DNA of 64,000 nucleotides from JAWLHK01 sp041690355 [NCBI: bacterium] (GTDB taxonomy: Bacteria > J088 > JAWLBW01), in NCBI GenBank assembly GCA_041690355.1, contig JAWLHK010000010.1:62001-126000 (forward strand), given 5' to 3'. The notes beneath the pieces were generated by a model, which was not told where the DNA came from, searched no databases, and worked only from the letters and a program-made list of their open reading frames with translations. Shown piece by piece: positions 8,146-18,997 of the stretch. Within the stretch, counting starts at the first letter, position 1. The number at the start of each line of letters is the position of its first letter. The translations under genes and the position numbers were made by a program.

Positions 8146-9537
8146 TCAGCGCAGGGACCGCTTGAGAGCGTTCAGCACCGCCGCAAACTGCGGATCCGCG
8201 TGCATGCGGTTGCGCACATTGTCGCAGCCGTGCATGACCGTCGCGTGGTTCTTGCCACCGAAGCGCTGCCCGATGTCGGGAAAACTCAGGCTCGTAAGTT
8301 CGCGTGTCAGGTACATCGCCACGTGGCGCGGCTGCGTCAGCGAGGCCTTGCGTGACGAAGATTTCAGGTCCACCGGCCGTACGTTGTAGTAATCGGCCAC
8401 CTTCTTGATGATCTCTTCGCAGCTCGCCTCGCGCGCCTGGCCCATGTGAATGGCCAGCCACTCCTGCACGTTCTCGAGCGTCACCGGCTTGCCCTGAAAT
8501 TCGCTGTAGGCGCGGATGCGCTGGAGGTATCCCTCCAGGTCGCGCACGTTCGCGGTCGGCAGGCTGGCCAGAAAAATACGCACGGCTTCGGGGAGCGTCA
8601 GGCCGAGCGGCTCAGCCTTGCGCCCGATGATCGCCATCTTCGTTTCCAGGTCGGGCGGCTGAATGTCGGCGATGAGCCCCCACTCGAAGCGCGATCGCAG
8701 ACGCTCTTCGAGGTTCGGCATGTCTTTCGGGTACTTGTCGCTCGTAAGCACGATCTGGCGGCCGCTGTCGTGCAGCGAGTTGAAGATGTGAAAGAACTCT
8801 TCCTGCGTCGCCTCGCGGCCGGCCAGGGTGTGAACGTCGTCGATGAGCAGCACGTCGACCCGGCGGTACTTCTCCTTGAAGGCAATGGAGGTACCCTGCT
8901 GGATGGCGCTCACGAACTCGTTCATGAACCGCTCGGCGGGAATGCACTGAATGCTCTTTCTGCGATCGGCGCGAAAGACGGCGTGCCCGATGGCGTTCAG
9001 CAGATGCGTCTTGCCGAGCCCCGCGCCGCCGGCGATGAACAGGGGATTGAATGTGCGCCCGGGATTCTGCGCGACGGCGATGGCGCTGGCGTGCGCGACC
9101 TGATTGCTCGAGCCGACGACGAAACTCTCGAACGTATAGCGGGGATCGAGGTTCGGATGGTACTGGGCGCGCGCGAGTGCCTGCGCGGGGGCCGGCTCCG
9201 GTATGGACTCGGTTTCAAGTGCGCTCTGTACGGCACTGCCGTCAGGTGCCTCGCCGCCGCCGCCGGGGGTCCGCACGACGATCTCGAAGCGCGTTCCCGG
9301 CCAGACGTGCTCGACGGCCTGTGTGAGTTCAGGGCCGTATTTCTCGAGAACCCACTTGCGGTGGTACGCGTCGGGCGCCGTCACGGTCAACACCCCGTCG
9401 GCGAACGACAACTCCTGCAGCGGCCGGATCCAGAGCGCGACGGTCTGCGGATTCAGACGCTCGAGCAGCAGCCCTGTCACGGCGGCCCAATGGCCCTGGC
9501 GTATGTCCTGCAACTCGTGAAGCACGTCGAAATCCAC
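8146..9537 (-). CDS. dnaA: Chromosomal replication initiator DnaA
   Basis: 463 residues, with domain I, a variable linker, an AAA+ domain and a DNA-binding domain. Walker A GGAGLGKTHLLNAIG is near residues 170-184, Walker B VLLIDDVHTL near residue 230. The domain IV signature runs from PRHVAMYLTREL through GGKNHATVMHGCDNV near residues 408-440. It binds DnaA boxes and opens the origin. Three box-like sites sit immediately upstream of the ATG inside its own leader, suggesting autoregulation. Confidence 0.98.
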   Translation of the reverse strand: MDFDVLHELQDIRQGHWAAVTGLLLERLNPQTVALWIRPLQELSFADGVLTVTAPDAYHRKWVLEKYGPELTQAVEHVWPGTRFEIVVRTPGGGGEAPDGSAVQSALETESIPEPAPAQALARAQYHPNLDPRYTFESFVVGSSNQVAHASAIAVAQNPGRTFNPLFIAGGAGLGKTHLLNAIGHAVFRADRRKSIQCIPAERFMNEFVSAIQQGTSIAFKEKYRRVDVLLIDDVHTLAGREATQEEFFHIFNSLHDSGRQIVLTSDKYPKDMPNLEERLRSRFEWGLIADIQPPDLETKMAIIGRKAEPLGLTLPEAVRIFLASLPTANVRDLEGYLQRIRAYSEFQGKPVTLENVQEWLAIHMGQAREASCEEIIKKVADYYNVRPVDLKSSSRKASLTQPRHVAMYLTRELTSLSFPDIGQRFGGKNHATVMHGCDNVRNRMHADPQFAAVLNALKRSLR

Positions 9538-9540
9538 AAC

Positions 9541-9560
9541 TTATCCACACCTGTGGATAA
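9541..9560. promoter_or_regulatory. Inverted pair of perfect DnaA boxes at the dnaA start
   Basis: TTATCCACA (9541-9549) and TGTGGATAA (9552-9560) are consensus DnaA boxes in opposite orientation, 3 to 23 bases upstream of the dnaA ATG. A one-mismatch box, ATATCCACA, lies at 9821-9829. The rest of 9561-10044 shows no convincing gene, so this stretch is the stronger origin/autoregulation candidate. Confidence 0.75.
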
Positions 9561-9698
9561 CTCCCAGTGTCCGAAGAACGAAAAAAACCGGCCTGTCGGC
9601 GGTCCGTCGAGCGAACCGCAACCGCAATCTGCACCAACCCTCACGGGAAAGAATCCGGAGACCGAAACGGCCTCCTTCGTTCGCTTGGAACGGAACAC

Positions 9699-9727
9699 AG
9701 CTTATTCAAGCCGACCGGTCGTGTCAA
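9699..9727 (-). promoter_or_regulatory. dnaA promoter
   Basis: Minus-strand TTGACA (9727-9722), a 17-base spacer and TAAGCT (9704-9699). This predicts a leader of about 155 bases that contains the two DnaA boxes. Confidence 0.55.
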
Positions 9728-10044
9728 GCCAGATCGGCCCCCGTCCGCCGAGATCCGAGCGGGACGCAGGTTTCCGGCGCACGCTTCCGATTTATCGCGG
9801 AATTCCAGCTACTTAAGAAGATATCCACAGGGGCGATCCGGCGACAGCCTTTGTCGAAATGCCCGTAGCCAAGCGATCCGGCTGGTCGCAAAAAAAAACG
9901 TGATTATAGCTGGGGCAAGCTGTGCCTGGCAATGCGGGAAACCTCCTCCGGGGCGCACGCCAGGAGGGGGGCTACCGACCGAGCCCCGCAGTTCGGTGCA
10001 TCGTCCTCTGGTGAGCCCCAGATTGCCAGATTTGAGCGTACCTT

Positions 10045-10082
10045 CCTTGTAATTATGGTATCATGACTCCATGATTACAAGG
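10045..10082 (+). promoter_or_regulatory. 14-bp inverted repeat across promoter and start codon of the DUF4143 ATPase gene
   Basis: CCTTGTAATTATGG (10045-10058) and CCATGATTACAAGG (10069-10082) are complementary with one mismatch around a 10-base centre. A TTGAGC / TATGGT promoter (10032-10059, 16-base spacer) lies partly in the left arm, and the ATG at 10071 is in the right arm. A protein binding here would block both transcription and translation start. Confidence 0.6.
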
Positions 10083-11258
10083 ATGATAACTCGCCGCCTG
10101 GCCTCCACGCTGCACCAGCGACTGGACGAAGCGCCGGCGGTCGTCCTGGTCGGGCCGCGACAGGTCGGCAAGACTACACTCGCACTTGCCGAAGGCGATG
10201 CGCGCGATGCCGAGTACCTCGATCTCGAGTCTGAGCGTGATCGGGCACGGCTCAGCGAACCCGAACTCTATCTGCCGGAATTCTTCGGGCGCCTGGTGAT
10301 CCTTGACGAGATTCACCGCACGCCAGGGCTTTTCCCCGTACTTCGCGGTCTGATTGATCGCGCCCGACGGCAGGGTTTCCGAACTGGACAGTACCTGCTT
10401 CTCGGTTCCGCTTCGCTCGACCTGATGCGCCAATCGGGCGAATCCCTGGCCGGGCGCGTGAGCTACCTGGAACTGTCTCCCCTCGATGCCCTCGAAGTCT
10501 CAGCGTCTGCTTCATCAGACACCCTGTGGCTGCGCGGAGGTTTCCCCGAAAGCCTGCGGGCGGCCGATGACGTTGCGAGCCTGCGCTGGCGCAAGGATTT
10601 CATCCGGACCTGTCTCGAGCGCGATGTTCCCCAGTTCGGACCGCGCATCGCAACCGAAACCCTGCGGCGCTTCTGGGGCCTCGTCGCGCATCACCACGCC
10701 ACTCTGCTCAATGCCGCACAGCTCGCACGTGGTGTCGGCATCGATGCGAAAACGGCGGCCTCCTACCTGGACCTGCTAGTCGACCTCTTTTTGTTGCGCC
10801 GTCTGCCGGCCTGGCACGCCAACGTCGGTAAGCGGCTCGTCAAATCGCCGAAGATCTACGTTCGTGACAGCGGGCTTCTTCACGTCTTGCTCGGCATCGC
10901 CGACCGCCCGGAGCTGCTCGGTCACCCGATTGTCGAAGCAAGCTGGGAAGGGTTTGTCATCGAGAACCTCCTGGCCGCCGCGGGCGACAGGGCCACGGGC
11001 TACTTCTACCGTACCACCGGCGGCGCAGAGATCGATCTGCTGCTAGTACGTTCCGATGGTAAGCAATGGGCCATCGAGATCAAGCGTTCTCTGAATCCGC
11101 GCCCGCGACGCGGATTCCATGCCGCCTGCGCCGACCTGATGCCCGACGGCCGATTCGTCGTGTATCCCGGCGATAGCGCCTTTCCACTCGGCGACGGCAT
11201 CGAAGCGCTTCCTTTGCCCGCGCTCATGCGGCGAATTGACGCCGGCATGCCCGCCTGA
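10071..11258 (+). CDS. AAA_14/DUF4143 ATPase
   Basis: 395-residue protein of the widespread ATPase family with an N-terminal AAA_14 domain (Walker A GPRQVGKTT near residues 27-35; Walker B VILDEIHRTPGLF near residues 79-91) and a C-terminal DUF4143 PD-(D/E)xK-like domain (GAEIDLLLV...WAIEIKRS near residues 322-345). The nuclease-like E-I-D...E-I-K residues look intact. These genes are often scattered, mobile and of uncertain role, with defence or DNA processing suggested. It starts at ATG 10071 or at ATG 10083, which directly follows an AAGG. It is alone in its unit, between the origin and glmS. Confidence 0.88.
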   Translation: MITRMITRRLASTLHQRLDEAPAVVLVGPRQVGKTTLALAEGDARDAEYLDLESERDRARLSEPELYLPEFFGRLVILDEIHRTPGLFPVLRGLIDRARRQGFRTGQYLLLGSASLDLMRQSGESLAGRVSYLELSPLDALEVSASASSDTLWLRGGFPESLRAADDVASLRWRKDFIRTCLERDVPQFGPRIATETLRRFWGLVAHHHATLLNAAQLARGVGIDAKTAASYLDLLVDLFLLRRLPAWHANVGKRLVKSPKIYVRDSGLLHVLLGIADRPELLGHPIVEASWEGFVIENLLAAAGDRATGYFYRTTGGAEIDLLLVRSDGKQWAIEIKRSLNPRPRRGFHAACADLMPDGRFVVYPGDSAFPLGDGIEALPLPALMRRIDAGMPA

Positions 11259-11320
11259 CCGGTCGAAGCCCAGGTGGCAAGGCCTCCTTCGGGCGATGCC
11301 CCGATTCCGCCGCCGCCGGT

Positions 11321-11350
11321 TTGCAGGCACGCGCCCGCATTGAGTAGAAT
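11321..11350 (+). promoter_or_regulatory. glmS promoter
   Basis: TTGCAG (11321-11326), 18 bases, TAGAAT (11345-11350). The predicted transcript starts near 11357, about 130 bases before the glmS ATG. Confidence 0.5.
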
Positions 11351-11356
11351 GGCAGT

Positions 11357-11486
11357 AGGACAAGCCGGAAGCTCCGCTGACAGTCCGTACGCGGCGACAC
11401 CGTCCCAAAGGACGTCGCGACGGGCGTCTTTTTTTTCGGAGTTCCGCCGTCGGGGTGGATTCTTCAGGGGGAAATGGGGACCCAGT
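11357..11486 (+). promoter_or_regulatory. glmS leader with terminator/antiterminator-like folds
   Basis: The leader can form GGAC (11358-11361)/GTCC (11383-11386). It can then form one of two exclusive folds: CGAC...GTCC-loop-GGAC-GTCG (11395-11417), or a hairpin pairing GAC/CCGTC (11396-11404) with GACGG/GTC (11419-11428), followed by eight Ts (11429-11436). The second looks like an intrinsic terminator ahead of glmS. It does not match the glmS ribozyme core as I know it. Confidence 0.45.
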
Positions 11487-13316
<1,830 letters not shown>

Positions 13317-13362
13317 ACCGCAGAGCCGCCCTGTCCGGCAGCGCCCATGGCGGGGCGCCCTC

Positions 13363-15165
13363 GTGAAGTTGCGCATCCCCTCCCGGTTTCTCGAGCGGAT
13401 GAAGCTGCATCAGCAGACCCGCCTGCTCATCATTGCCATCGCCGTCGGTCTCGTTTCCGGCCTGCTCAATGTCGCCTTCCGCTATTCCGTCGAAGGGGTC
13501 GAGCACCTCATGCGGTCTGCGTGGGGCCGGCTGTGGGGCATCGACGCGCTGCGCCTTGACGAGATTCTCGCGGGGGGGAGCGTGCTGGTCGCGCGCTTCG
13601 ACACGGCCTATCTGCTGCTGCCCCTGCTCCCGATCAGCGGCGCCCTGCTCGTCTATCTGATCATGCGCGTCGCCCCCGGGTTTGAAGGGGGCTACACCTT
13701 CCCCAACTTTCTCGTCGCCGTCAATCTGCGCGGGGGGATCATCCGCCTGCGCGAAACCTTCACGAAGGTGCTCGCCGCGGCCGTCACGATCGGCAGCGGG
13801 GCGAGCGCCGGGCTCGAAGGCCCCGTGGCGACGCTCGGGGGGGCGGCCGGTTCGAGCATCGGCCGCTTCATCCAGGCGAGCGGCGCGCGCATGCGGCTTC
13901 TCGTCGCCTGCGGGGTTGCGGCCGCCATCGCCAGCAACTTCAACGCGCCGATCACGGGCGTCCTCTTTGCCTTCGAAATCGTCCTGCTCGCCAACTACGA
14001 GCTGACCAGCTTCGGCGCCATCGTCATCGCCTCGGGCGTCGGCACGGTCGTCTCGCGCTGGGCGTTCGGCGATGCCTCGGCCTTTCATCCGCCCGTTTTT
14101 ACCCTGCAGCATTATTGGGAACTGGGGCTCTACGCGGCGCTCGGCGTGCTTTGCGGCGTGTTCGGCGGTCTTTTCATCCGCTTCTTCTACTGGGTCAAGG
14201 GCCGCTTCGAGGCCGTGCCCGGCCGCCGCTTCACGAAGCTGATGATCGGAGCGGTTTCGGTCGGCATCATCGCCATCGCTTTTCCCCAGGTCATGGGGGC
14301 CGGATACAACGTCATTCAGGCCTCGCTCACCGCAGCCTATCCGCCCACGTTCGTGCTCGGCGTCTTCCTCGCCAAAGCCGCGGCCACGGCGCTCACGCTC
14401 GGATCGGGGATGGTCGGCGGAATGTTCGGCCCGCCGCTCGTGCTCGGCACGATGCTCGGCAGCGGTTTCGCGGGCCTGCTCCAGATGCTCTTCGCACTCC
14501 CCATCAAAGGGGCCGGATTCGCGGTCGTGGGCATGGGCGGCTTTCTCACCGCCGTGACCCGCGCCCCGCTCACGAGCCTCTTTCTGCTCTTCGAGCTGAC
14601 GGGGAGTTACGAGGTGGTCGTACCGGCGATGTTCACGTCAATCATGGCCCTGGTCGTGAGCGGGCGCGTCAGCCGGCGCAGCATCGACGGCGTGCAGCTG
14701 CACAACATGGGGGTCGAGTTCGAAGAGGGGCACGACACCTCGGTGCTCGGATCGATTCTCGTGCGCGACGTCATGCAGCCGGGCTTCACGGTCATCAACC
14801 ACCGCACCCCATTCCGCGAGCTCATCAAGCTCTTCACGCGCACGCAGGAAACCTACTTCCCCGTCGTCGACGATGACGGGCGCATGCAGGGGATCCTCAG
14901 CTTCCAGGACGTGCGCGGGGTTCTCTTCGAAGAGTCGCTGGCGAACCTGCTCGTCGCCGGCGAACTGGCGACCAAGGACGTCATCACCCTGGCGCCCCAG
15001 GACACGCTGCAGCTGGCCATGCGCCGGTTCAACCTCAAGGACATCACGTCCATCCCCGTCGTCGATCCCCTCGATTCCCGCAAGGTCCTCGGCATGCTGC
15101 GCCGCAAGGACGTACTCGACGCCTACAACCGCGAGCTGCTGCGGCGGGATGTGACGGCGGCCTGA
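13363..15165 (+). CDS. ClC-family chloride channel/transporter with CBS pair
   Basis: About 600 residues: a ClC membrane domain of roughly ten or more helices, then two CBS domains (residues 455-590). The selectivity and gating motifs are present: GSGASAGLEGP near residue 148 with the gating Glu in G-x-E-G-P, and the downstream G-M-F-G-P-P motif near residue 350. It moves chloride, in exchange for protons or passively. The CBS pair suggests adenine-nucleotide control. I propose GTG 13363, 46 bases after glmS; an earlier ATG at 13270 would overlap glmS. Confidence 0.9.
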   Translation: MKLRIPSRFLERMKLHQQTRLLIIAIAVGLVSGLLNVAFRYSVEGVEHLMRSAWGRLWGIDALRLDEILAGGSVLVARFDTAYLLLPLLPISGALLVYLIMRVAPGFEGGYTFPNFLVAVNLRGGIIRLRETFTKVLAAAVTIGSGASAGLEGPVATLGGAAGSSIGRFIQASGARMRLLVACGVAAAIASNFNAPITGVLFAFEIVLLANYELTSFGAIVIASGVGTVVSRWAFGDASAFHPPVFTLQHYWELGLYAALGVLCGVFGGLFIRFFYWVKGRFEAVPGRRFTKLMIGAVSVGIIAIAFPQVMGAGYNVIQASLTAAYPPTFVLGVFLAKAAATALTLGSGMVGGMFGPPLVLGTMLGSGFAGLLQMLFALPIKGAGFAVVGMGGFLTAVTRAPLTSLFLLFELTGSYEVVVPAMFTSIMALVVSGRVSRRSIDGVQLHNMGVEFEEGHDTSVLGSILVRDVMQPGFTVINHRTPFRELIKLFTRTQETYFPVVDDDGRMQGILSFQDVRGVLFEESLANLLVAGELATKDVITLAPQDTLQLAMRRFNLKDITSIPVVDPLDSRKVLGMLRRKDVLDAYNRELLRRDVTAA

Positions 15166-15181
15166 GTCGGACCCCCCTGTC

Positions 15182-15197
15182 GTCCCCCGAGGGGGAC
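15182..15197 (+). terminator. GC-rich hairpin after the ClC gene
   Basis: GTCCCC, loop CGAG, GGGGAC, 17 bases after the ClC stop. No T-tract follows, so termination by this hairpin alone is doubtful. Confidence 0.3.
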
Positions 15198-15315
15198 CCG
15201 AAACGAATGCTTCTCTTGCGAACCGGCTAATGCCTTGTGCTCAAGCAGCCTGGCCTGCATGCTGCGGACACATCGAGTGAGACTGCCCTCGAACCGGTAC
15301 ACCCTGAACTGGGTA

Positions 15316-15345
15316 TTGCCCGCGGATATCACTTCGGGGTAGAGT
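15316..15345 (+). promoter_or_regulatory. Promoter of the RCC1-repeat lipoprotein gene
   Basis: TTGCCC (15316-15321), 18 bases, TAGAGT (15340-15345). The leader is about 48 bases and ends with GGGAGG five bases before the ATG. Confidence 0.45.
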
Positions 15346-15399
15346 GGTTGATCTGTGAAAAACAGGCTCGCCGCTCGTGGGCCAGACCGGGAGGCTTCC

Positions 15400-18300
15400 A
15401 TGCGCCATGCGTTCGCTCGACTACTCCTGCCTCTGGCACTTCTTGCCGGATGCGATACCGAAGAGCCGGCGCCCGCCGGTACGGCCACTGAGGGAGAGGC
15501 AAACCAGCCGCCGACGGTGGTGGCGGTAAGCCTCGGGGAGGGACCCTGGTACACGGACGACCGGTTGACGGCAGTTCCTCAGGGTGCAGAAGATCCGGAC
15601 GGTGACCCGGTCTCGTTCTCCTACCAGTGGTATGTGAACGACATTCCGGTGGTCGGCGCCGTAGACGATAGCCTTTCTGGCGCCTCGTTCAACGCTTTCG
15701 ATTCCGTCTTCGTGCAGGTGACCCCCTCCGACGGCGCCGCCGAGGGCGACCCGGTCAATTCGGGCCCCATCGTCATTGCGAACACGCCTCCTTCCTTCTC
15801 CAAACTCATGATCGGCGCCGGCCCATACCGGTCTGACCTTCCCCTGACCGTTTATCCAGGTGGCTGGCAGGATCCTGATGGCGACGGGGAAGAATACCGC
15901 TTCGCCTGGTATGTGAACGGCACGCGAATCACCGGCGCCGTCATGCCTTTTCTCGAACCATCGGCATTCGAGCGCGGCGATACGGTGCGGGTCGAAGCGG
16001 TCGCGCATGACGGATACGACGCGGGTGAGCTTCGAACGCTCACGGTGACGATCGCGAATGCACCCCCGCGTCTTGCTGCGGCCACGCTTGAGCCCGGCCC
16101 CTGGTTCACCGGCGACAGCATCACGGTCACGCCGATGGGCGCGTCGGATCCGGACGGCGACGAAGTGCACTTCGCATACCGGTGGTGGGTCGACGATTCC
16201 GAAGCAGAAGTCACGGCAGCGACGCTCCCGTCTGCCTACTTCGCCAAAGGACAGACCGTTCGCGCCGAGGTGATTCCGTGGGACGGTGCCGAAGCCGGCG
16301 CCTCTCTTTTCTCCAACACAGTCACGATTCAGAACAGCGCGCCCACCCCGCCGACCATCACGCTCGAGCCGCAATCGCTCGTGGGGTCGGCGGGCTTCTG
16401 GGTTCAAATTTCCGCGGCGGCAGCCGACCGGGATGGCGACGTGGTCTCCCTTTCCTTCACCTGGTTCAGAAACGGCGTTCCCATGGGCTATCCCGTCGAC
16501 ACGACGTTCGTTGCTTCGACGGAGTACGCCGAAGGTGACGAGTGGGTGGTTACCGTGAACGCGAGCGACGGAATGACCTCGGCAATGGCAACGGCCGTCC
16601 GGGAGATTCAGCTTCAGGGTGCTGCCGCGGTCTTTGCAGGCAGCGGTCACAGCTGTCTGATCACCAGCCTCGGGCGCCTGCGCTGCTGGGGTTCGAACAC
16701 CTTCGCCGAGTTGGGATTCGGCGTCGGGTCGTTCGATCAGCTCACCCCGGCCGACGTTATCGGGATAGACTCGCCGGTGGTATCGGCGGCGCTCGGCGCG
16801 GCCCATACATGCGCTCTCGATGCGAACGGTTACGTATATTGCTGGGGACTGAACAGCAGCGCGGCTGTGGGCATCGGGTCGAATACAAGTTATGTCGCTT
16901 ACCCTACCCTTGTGACCGGCCTCCCGGGCCCAGCACGCTTCGTCGCCAGCCAGGGAAACCATACCTGCACGGTTCTGCAGACCGGCGGTGTGATGTGCTG
17001 GGGATTGAACGATTACGGCCAAATCGGCAACGGTGCCTCCGGCGCTCGCGTGACCGAACCGGCAGACGTGGTCGGGCTCGCTGCAGAAGCGGTCACCATC
17101 GCGACCGGAATCTATCACAGCTGTGCGATTCTCAGGGATGGCCGGATCCAATGCTGGGGCGACAACACTTTCGGCCAATTGGCAACCGGGGCCGCGGCCG
17201 GCTTCGAGACGGCACCGACCGCGCCGATGAGCCTGACCGAACCCGCCGTTTCTCTTCTGGCAGGCTGGATGCATACCTGCGCCTTGTTGAAGGGGGGTAC
17301 GGTGCAGTGCTGGGGCGGAAACTCAGTCGGCCAGCTTGGTAACGGCACGTTCGCCACCAGCCAGCCGTATCCCAGCGAGGTCGAAGGACTGACAGGCGTT
17401 CGCTCCATCAGCGGCGGGCCCCGCCACAACTGTGCCGTGCTTGCGGCCGGCGACGTCTGGTGCTGGGGCTATGACGCAGAGGTAATACCCGGCGCCGAGA
17501 CCGTTCACCATGCTCCGACGCCGGTTCGGGTCGAGCTGCTGACCGAACCGGTTGCCCACGCAGCGGTAGGAATCACCCATACCTGTGCCCTGACTTCGGC
17601 GCAGGGGGTTCGGTGCTGGGGCATCAACGCCTACGGCCAGCTCGGTACGGGGCAACAGGGGCGCAACGTGACGTCGCCTGTAGAAGTGGGTACGTTCCAG
17701 GCGTCAAGGATAACGGCAGGCCATGAACATACCTGCTTTGTGGGAGAGAGCGGATCGGTCCTGTGCGCCGGCCGAAACGAGGCCGGCCAAACCTTCGCCC
17801 CGGTGCCGAAAGAGACCGTATGGGTGTGGGTGATCGCCAGCGACATGGACGACGAGTACCTCGAGGTCGCTGCGGGCGAGAAGCACACGTGCGGAATCCT
17901 CTCTACCGGTGCAGTACGATGCTGGGGTGACAACTCGCTCGGCCAACTGGGCAGTACGTTTGGTTCCGTCGATCTTTCGGGTGATTCTGCGCGCAAGGTC
18001 GCGGCTGGTCGTGACCATACCTGTGTCGTTCTCGAGGAATCTGGCACCGTGCGTTGCTGGGGCTCCAATCACAGCATGCAGATCGGCGACATGGCTACGG
18101 TCGGGTCCGAGGCCTGGCTCCCCACCGAAATCAGCGGACTTGCCGGCGTCACAGAAATCGCCGCAGGCTCCTACCACACCTGCGCCCTCGCCGGCGGCAA
18201 CGTATTCTGCTGGGGAGAGAATATGGGATGGCAGAGCGGCGTAGCATACGAAGACTATGTGACCGAGCCGACCAACGTGCCGCTTGCCGGTCCTGCGGTT

Positions 18301-18750
18301 GCTGTCGCGGCAGGCGAGTATCATTCCTGCGCGGTACTGGCCGACGGCAACGCGTACTGTTGGGGCAGCAACCTGTACGGCCAGTTGGGCGACGGCGTCA
18401 CACGGGGCACGACAGTTTCGCCGGTCCCTGTTGCCGGGGTGACCAATCTGACCGGTGTTGAAGCAGGCGAACACCACTCCTGTGCCGTGAATGTCTCTGG
18501 TGCGGTTTTCTGCTGGGGACAGAATGACGACGGCCGCGTCGGCGACGGTTTTTACGGATTCATGCGAAACCAGCTGACAGCCCGCCAGGTCGACATCCCT
18601 GAGCCCGTAATGTCGCTGTCTCTTGGCGGGAGGCACTCGTGCGCGGTCACGGCCGATGATCGGGCCTTCTGCTGGGGCGACAACAGCCGAGGGCAGGTGA
18701 GGGGGAGCCTCATGGTCATGCAGGGCCCTTCAGCCGTTGTCGGGTACTGA
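15400..18750 (+). CDS. Large secreted lipoprotein with Ig/PKD-like and 14 RCC1 repeats
   Basis: 1116 residues. A signal peptide ends in a lipobox (LLAGC, Cys near residue 18). Four repeats of about 95 residues follow (residues 35-395), each with an N-x-P-P start, D-P-D-G-D and Y-x-W-Y/W-V-N/D, like PKD or Ig-type adhesion domains. From about residue 400 to the end are 14 RCC1 repeats of about 50 residues. Each has H-[ST]-C followed by C-W-G-x-N (C-A-G in one). Fourteen blades would build two seven-bladed propellers. Paired cysteines in almost every blade suggest disulfides, fitting an exported protein. Function is unknown; surface binding is inferred. The start is chosen for the signal peptide and GGGAGG. 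Confidence 0.88.
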   Translation: MRHAFARLLLPLALLAGCDTEEPAPAGTATEGEANQPPTVVAVSLGEGPWYTDDRLTAVPQGAEDPDGDPVSFSYQWYVNDIPVVGAVDDSLSGASFNAFDSVFVQVTPSDGAAEGDPVNSGPIVIANTPPSFSKLMIGAGPYRSDLPLTVYPGGWQDPDGDGEEYRFAWYVNGTRITGAVMPFLEPSAFERGDTVRVEAVAHDGYDAGELRTLTVTIANAPPRLAAATLEPGPWFTGDSITVTPMGASDPDGDEVHFAYRWWVDDSEAEVTAATLPSAYFAKGQTVRAEVIPWDGAEAGASLFSNTVTIQNSAPTPPTITLEPQSLVGSAGFWVQISAAAADRDGDVVSLSFTWFRNGVPMGYPVDTTFVASTEYAEGDEWVVTVNASDGMTSAMATAVREIQLQGAAAVFAGSGHSCLITSLGRLRCWGSNTFAELGFGVGSFDQLTPADVIGIDSPVVSAALGAAHTCALDANGYVYCWGLNSSAAVGIGSNTSYVAYPTLVTGLPGPARFVASQGNHTCTVLQTGGVMCWGLNDYGQIGNGASGARVTEPADVVGLAAEAVTIATGIYHSCAILRDGRIQCWGDNTFGQLATGAAAGFETAPTAPMSLTEPAVSLLAGWMHTCALLKGGTVQCWGGNSVGQLGNGTFATSQPYPSEVEGLTGVRSISGGPRHNCAVLAAGDVWCWGYDAEVIPGAETVHHAPTPVRVELLTEPVAHAAVGITHTCALTSAQGVRCWGINAYGQLGTGQQGRNVTSPVEVGTFQASRITAGHEHTCFVGESGSVLCAGRNEAGQTFAPVPKETVWVWVIASDMDDEYLEVAAGEKHTCGILSTGAVRCWGDNSLGQLGSTFGSVDLSGDSARKVAAGRDHTCVVLEESGTVRCWGSNHSMQIGDMATVGSEAWLPTEISGLAGVTEIAAGSYHTCALAGGNVFCWGENMGWQSGVAYEDYVTEPTNVPLAGPAVAVAAGEYHSCAVLADGNAYCWGSNLYGQLGDGVTRGTTVSPVPVAGVTNLTGVEAGEHHSCAVNVSGAVFCWGQNDDGRVGDGFYGFMRNQLTARQVDIPEPVMSLSLGGRHSCAVTADDRAFCWGDNSRGQVRGSLMVMQGPSAVVGY

Positions 18751-18997
18751 ACCTCCTGACAACCGATTCCCCACTGCCGAAAAAGCGCCGCCCAGGCTGC
18801 ATGCCTCGTCGTCAGCGCATCCGCAGCGAAGCACCGGAGATGTACGGCCTGAGTGGTATCCGTATGGCTCCCGCAGCTCGTCAAATCAGCACCAATCTGG
18901 TACGATATCCAGTTCACCCACGGTTCGGAGCCGCCTGCCATGCCGCTGTGCACGCGGGGGGCCGGACGCCCGGGGGAATCTGTTGCGTGAAGGAATC

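Noticed and set aside
9567-10052. 161-codon plus-strand ORF upstream of the DUF4143 gene
   Set aside because: Composition is typical of random GC-rich frames, no motif, and it covers the dnaA promoter and DnaA box region.
11357-11486. glmS self-cleaving ribozyme
   Set aside because: The leader is too short and lacks the conserved core and cleavage-site context of the known ribozyme.
15421-17274. 617-codon minus-strand ORF opposite the RCC1 lipoprotein gene
   Set aside because: Antisense shadow; Arg/Gly-rich without motifs, while the plus frame has signal peptide and regular repeats.
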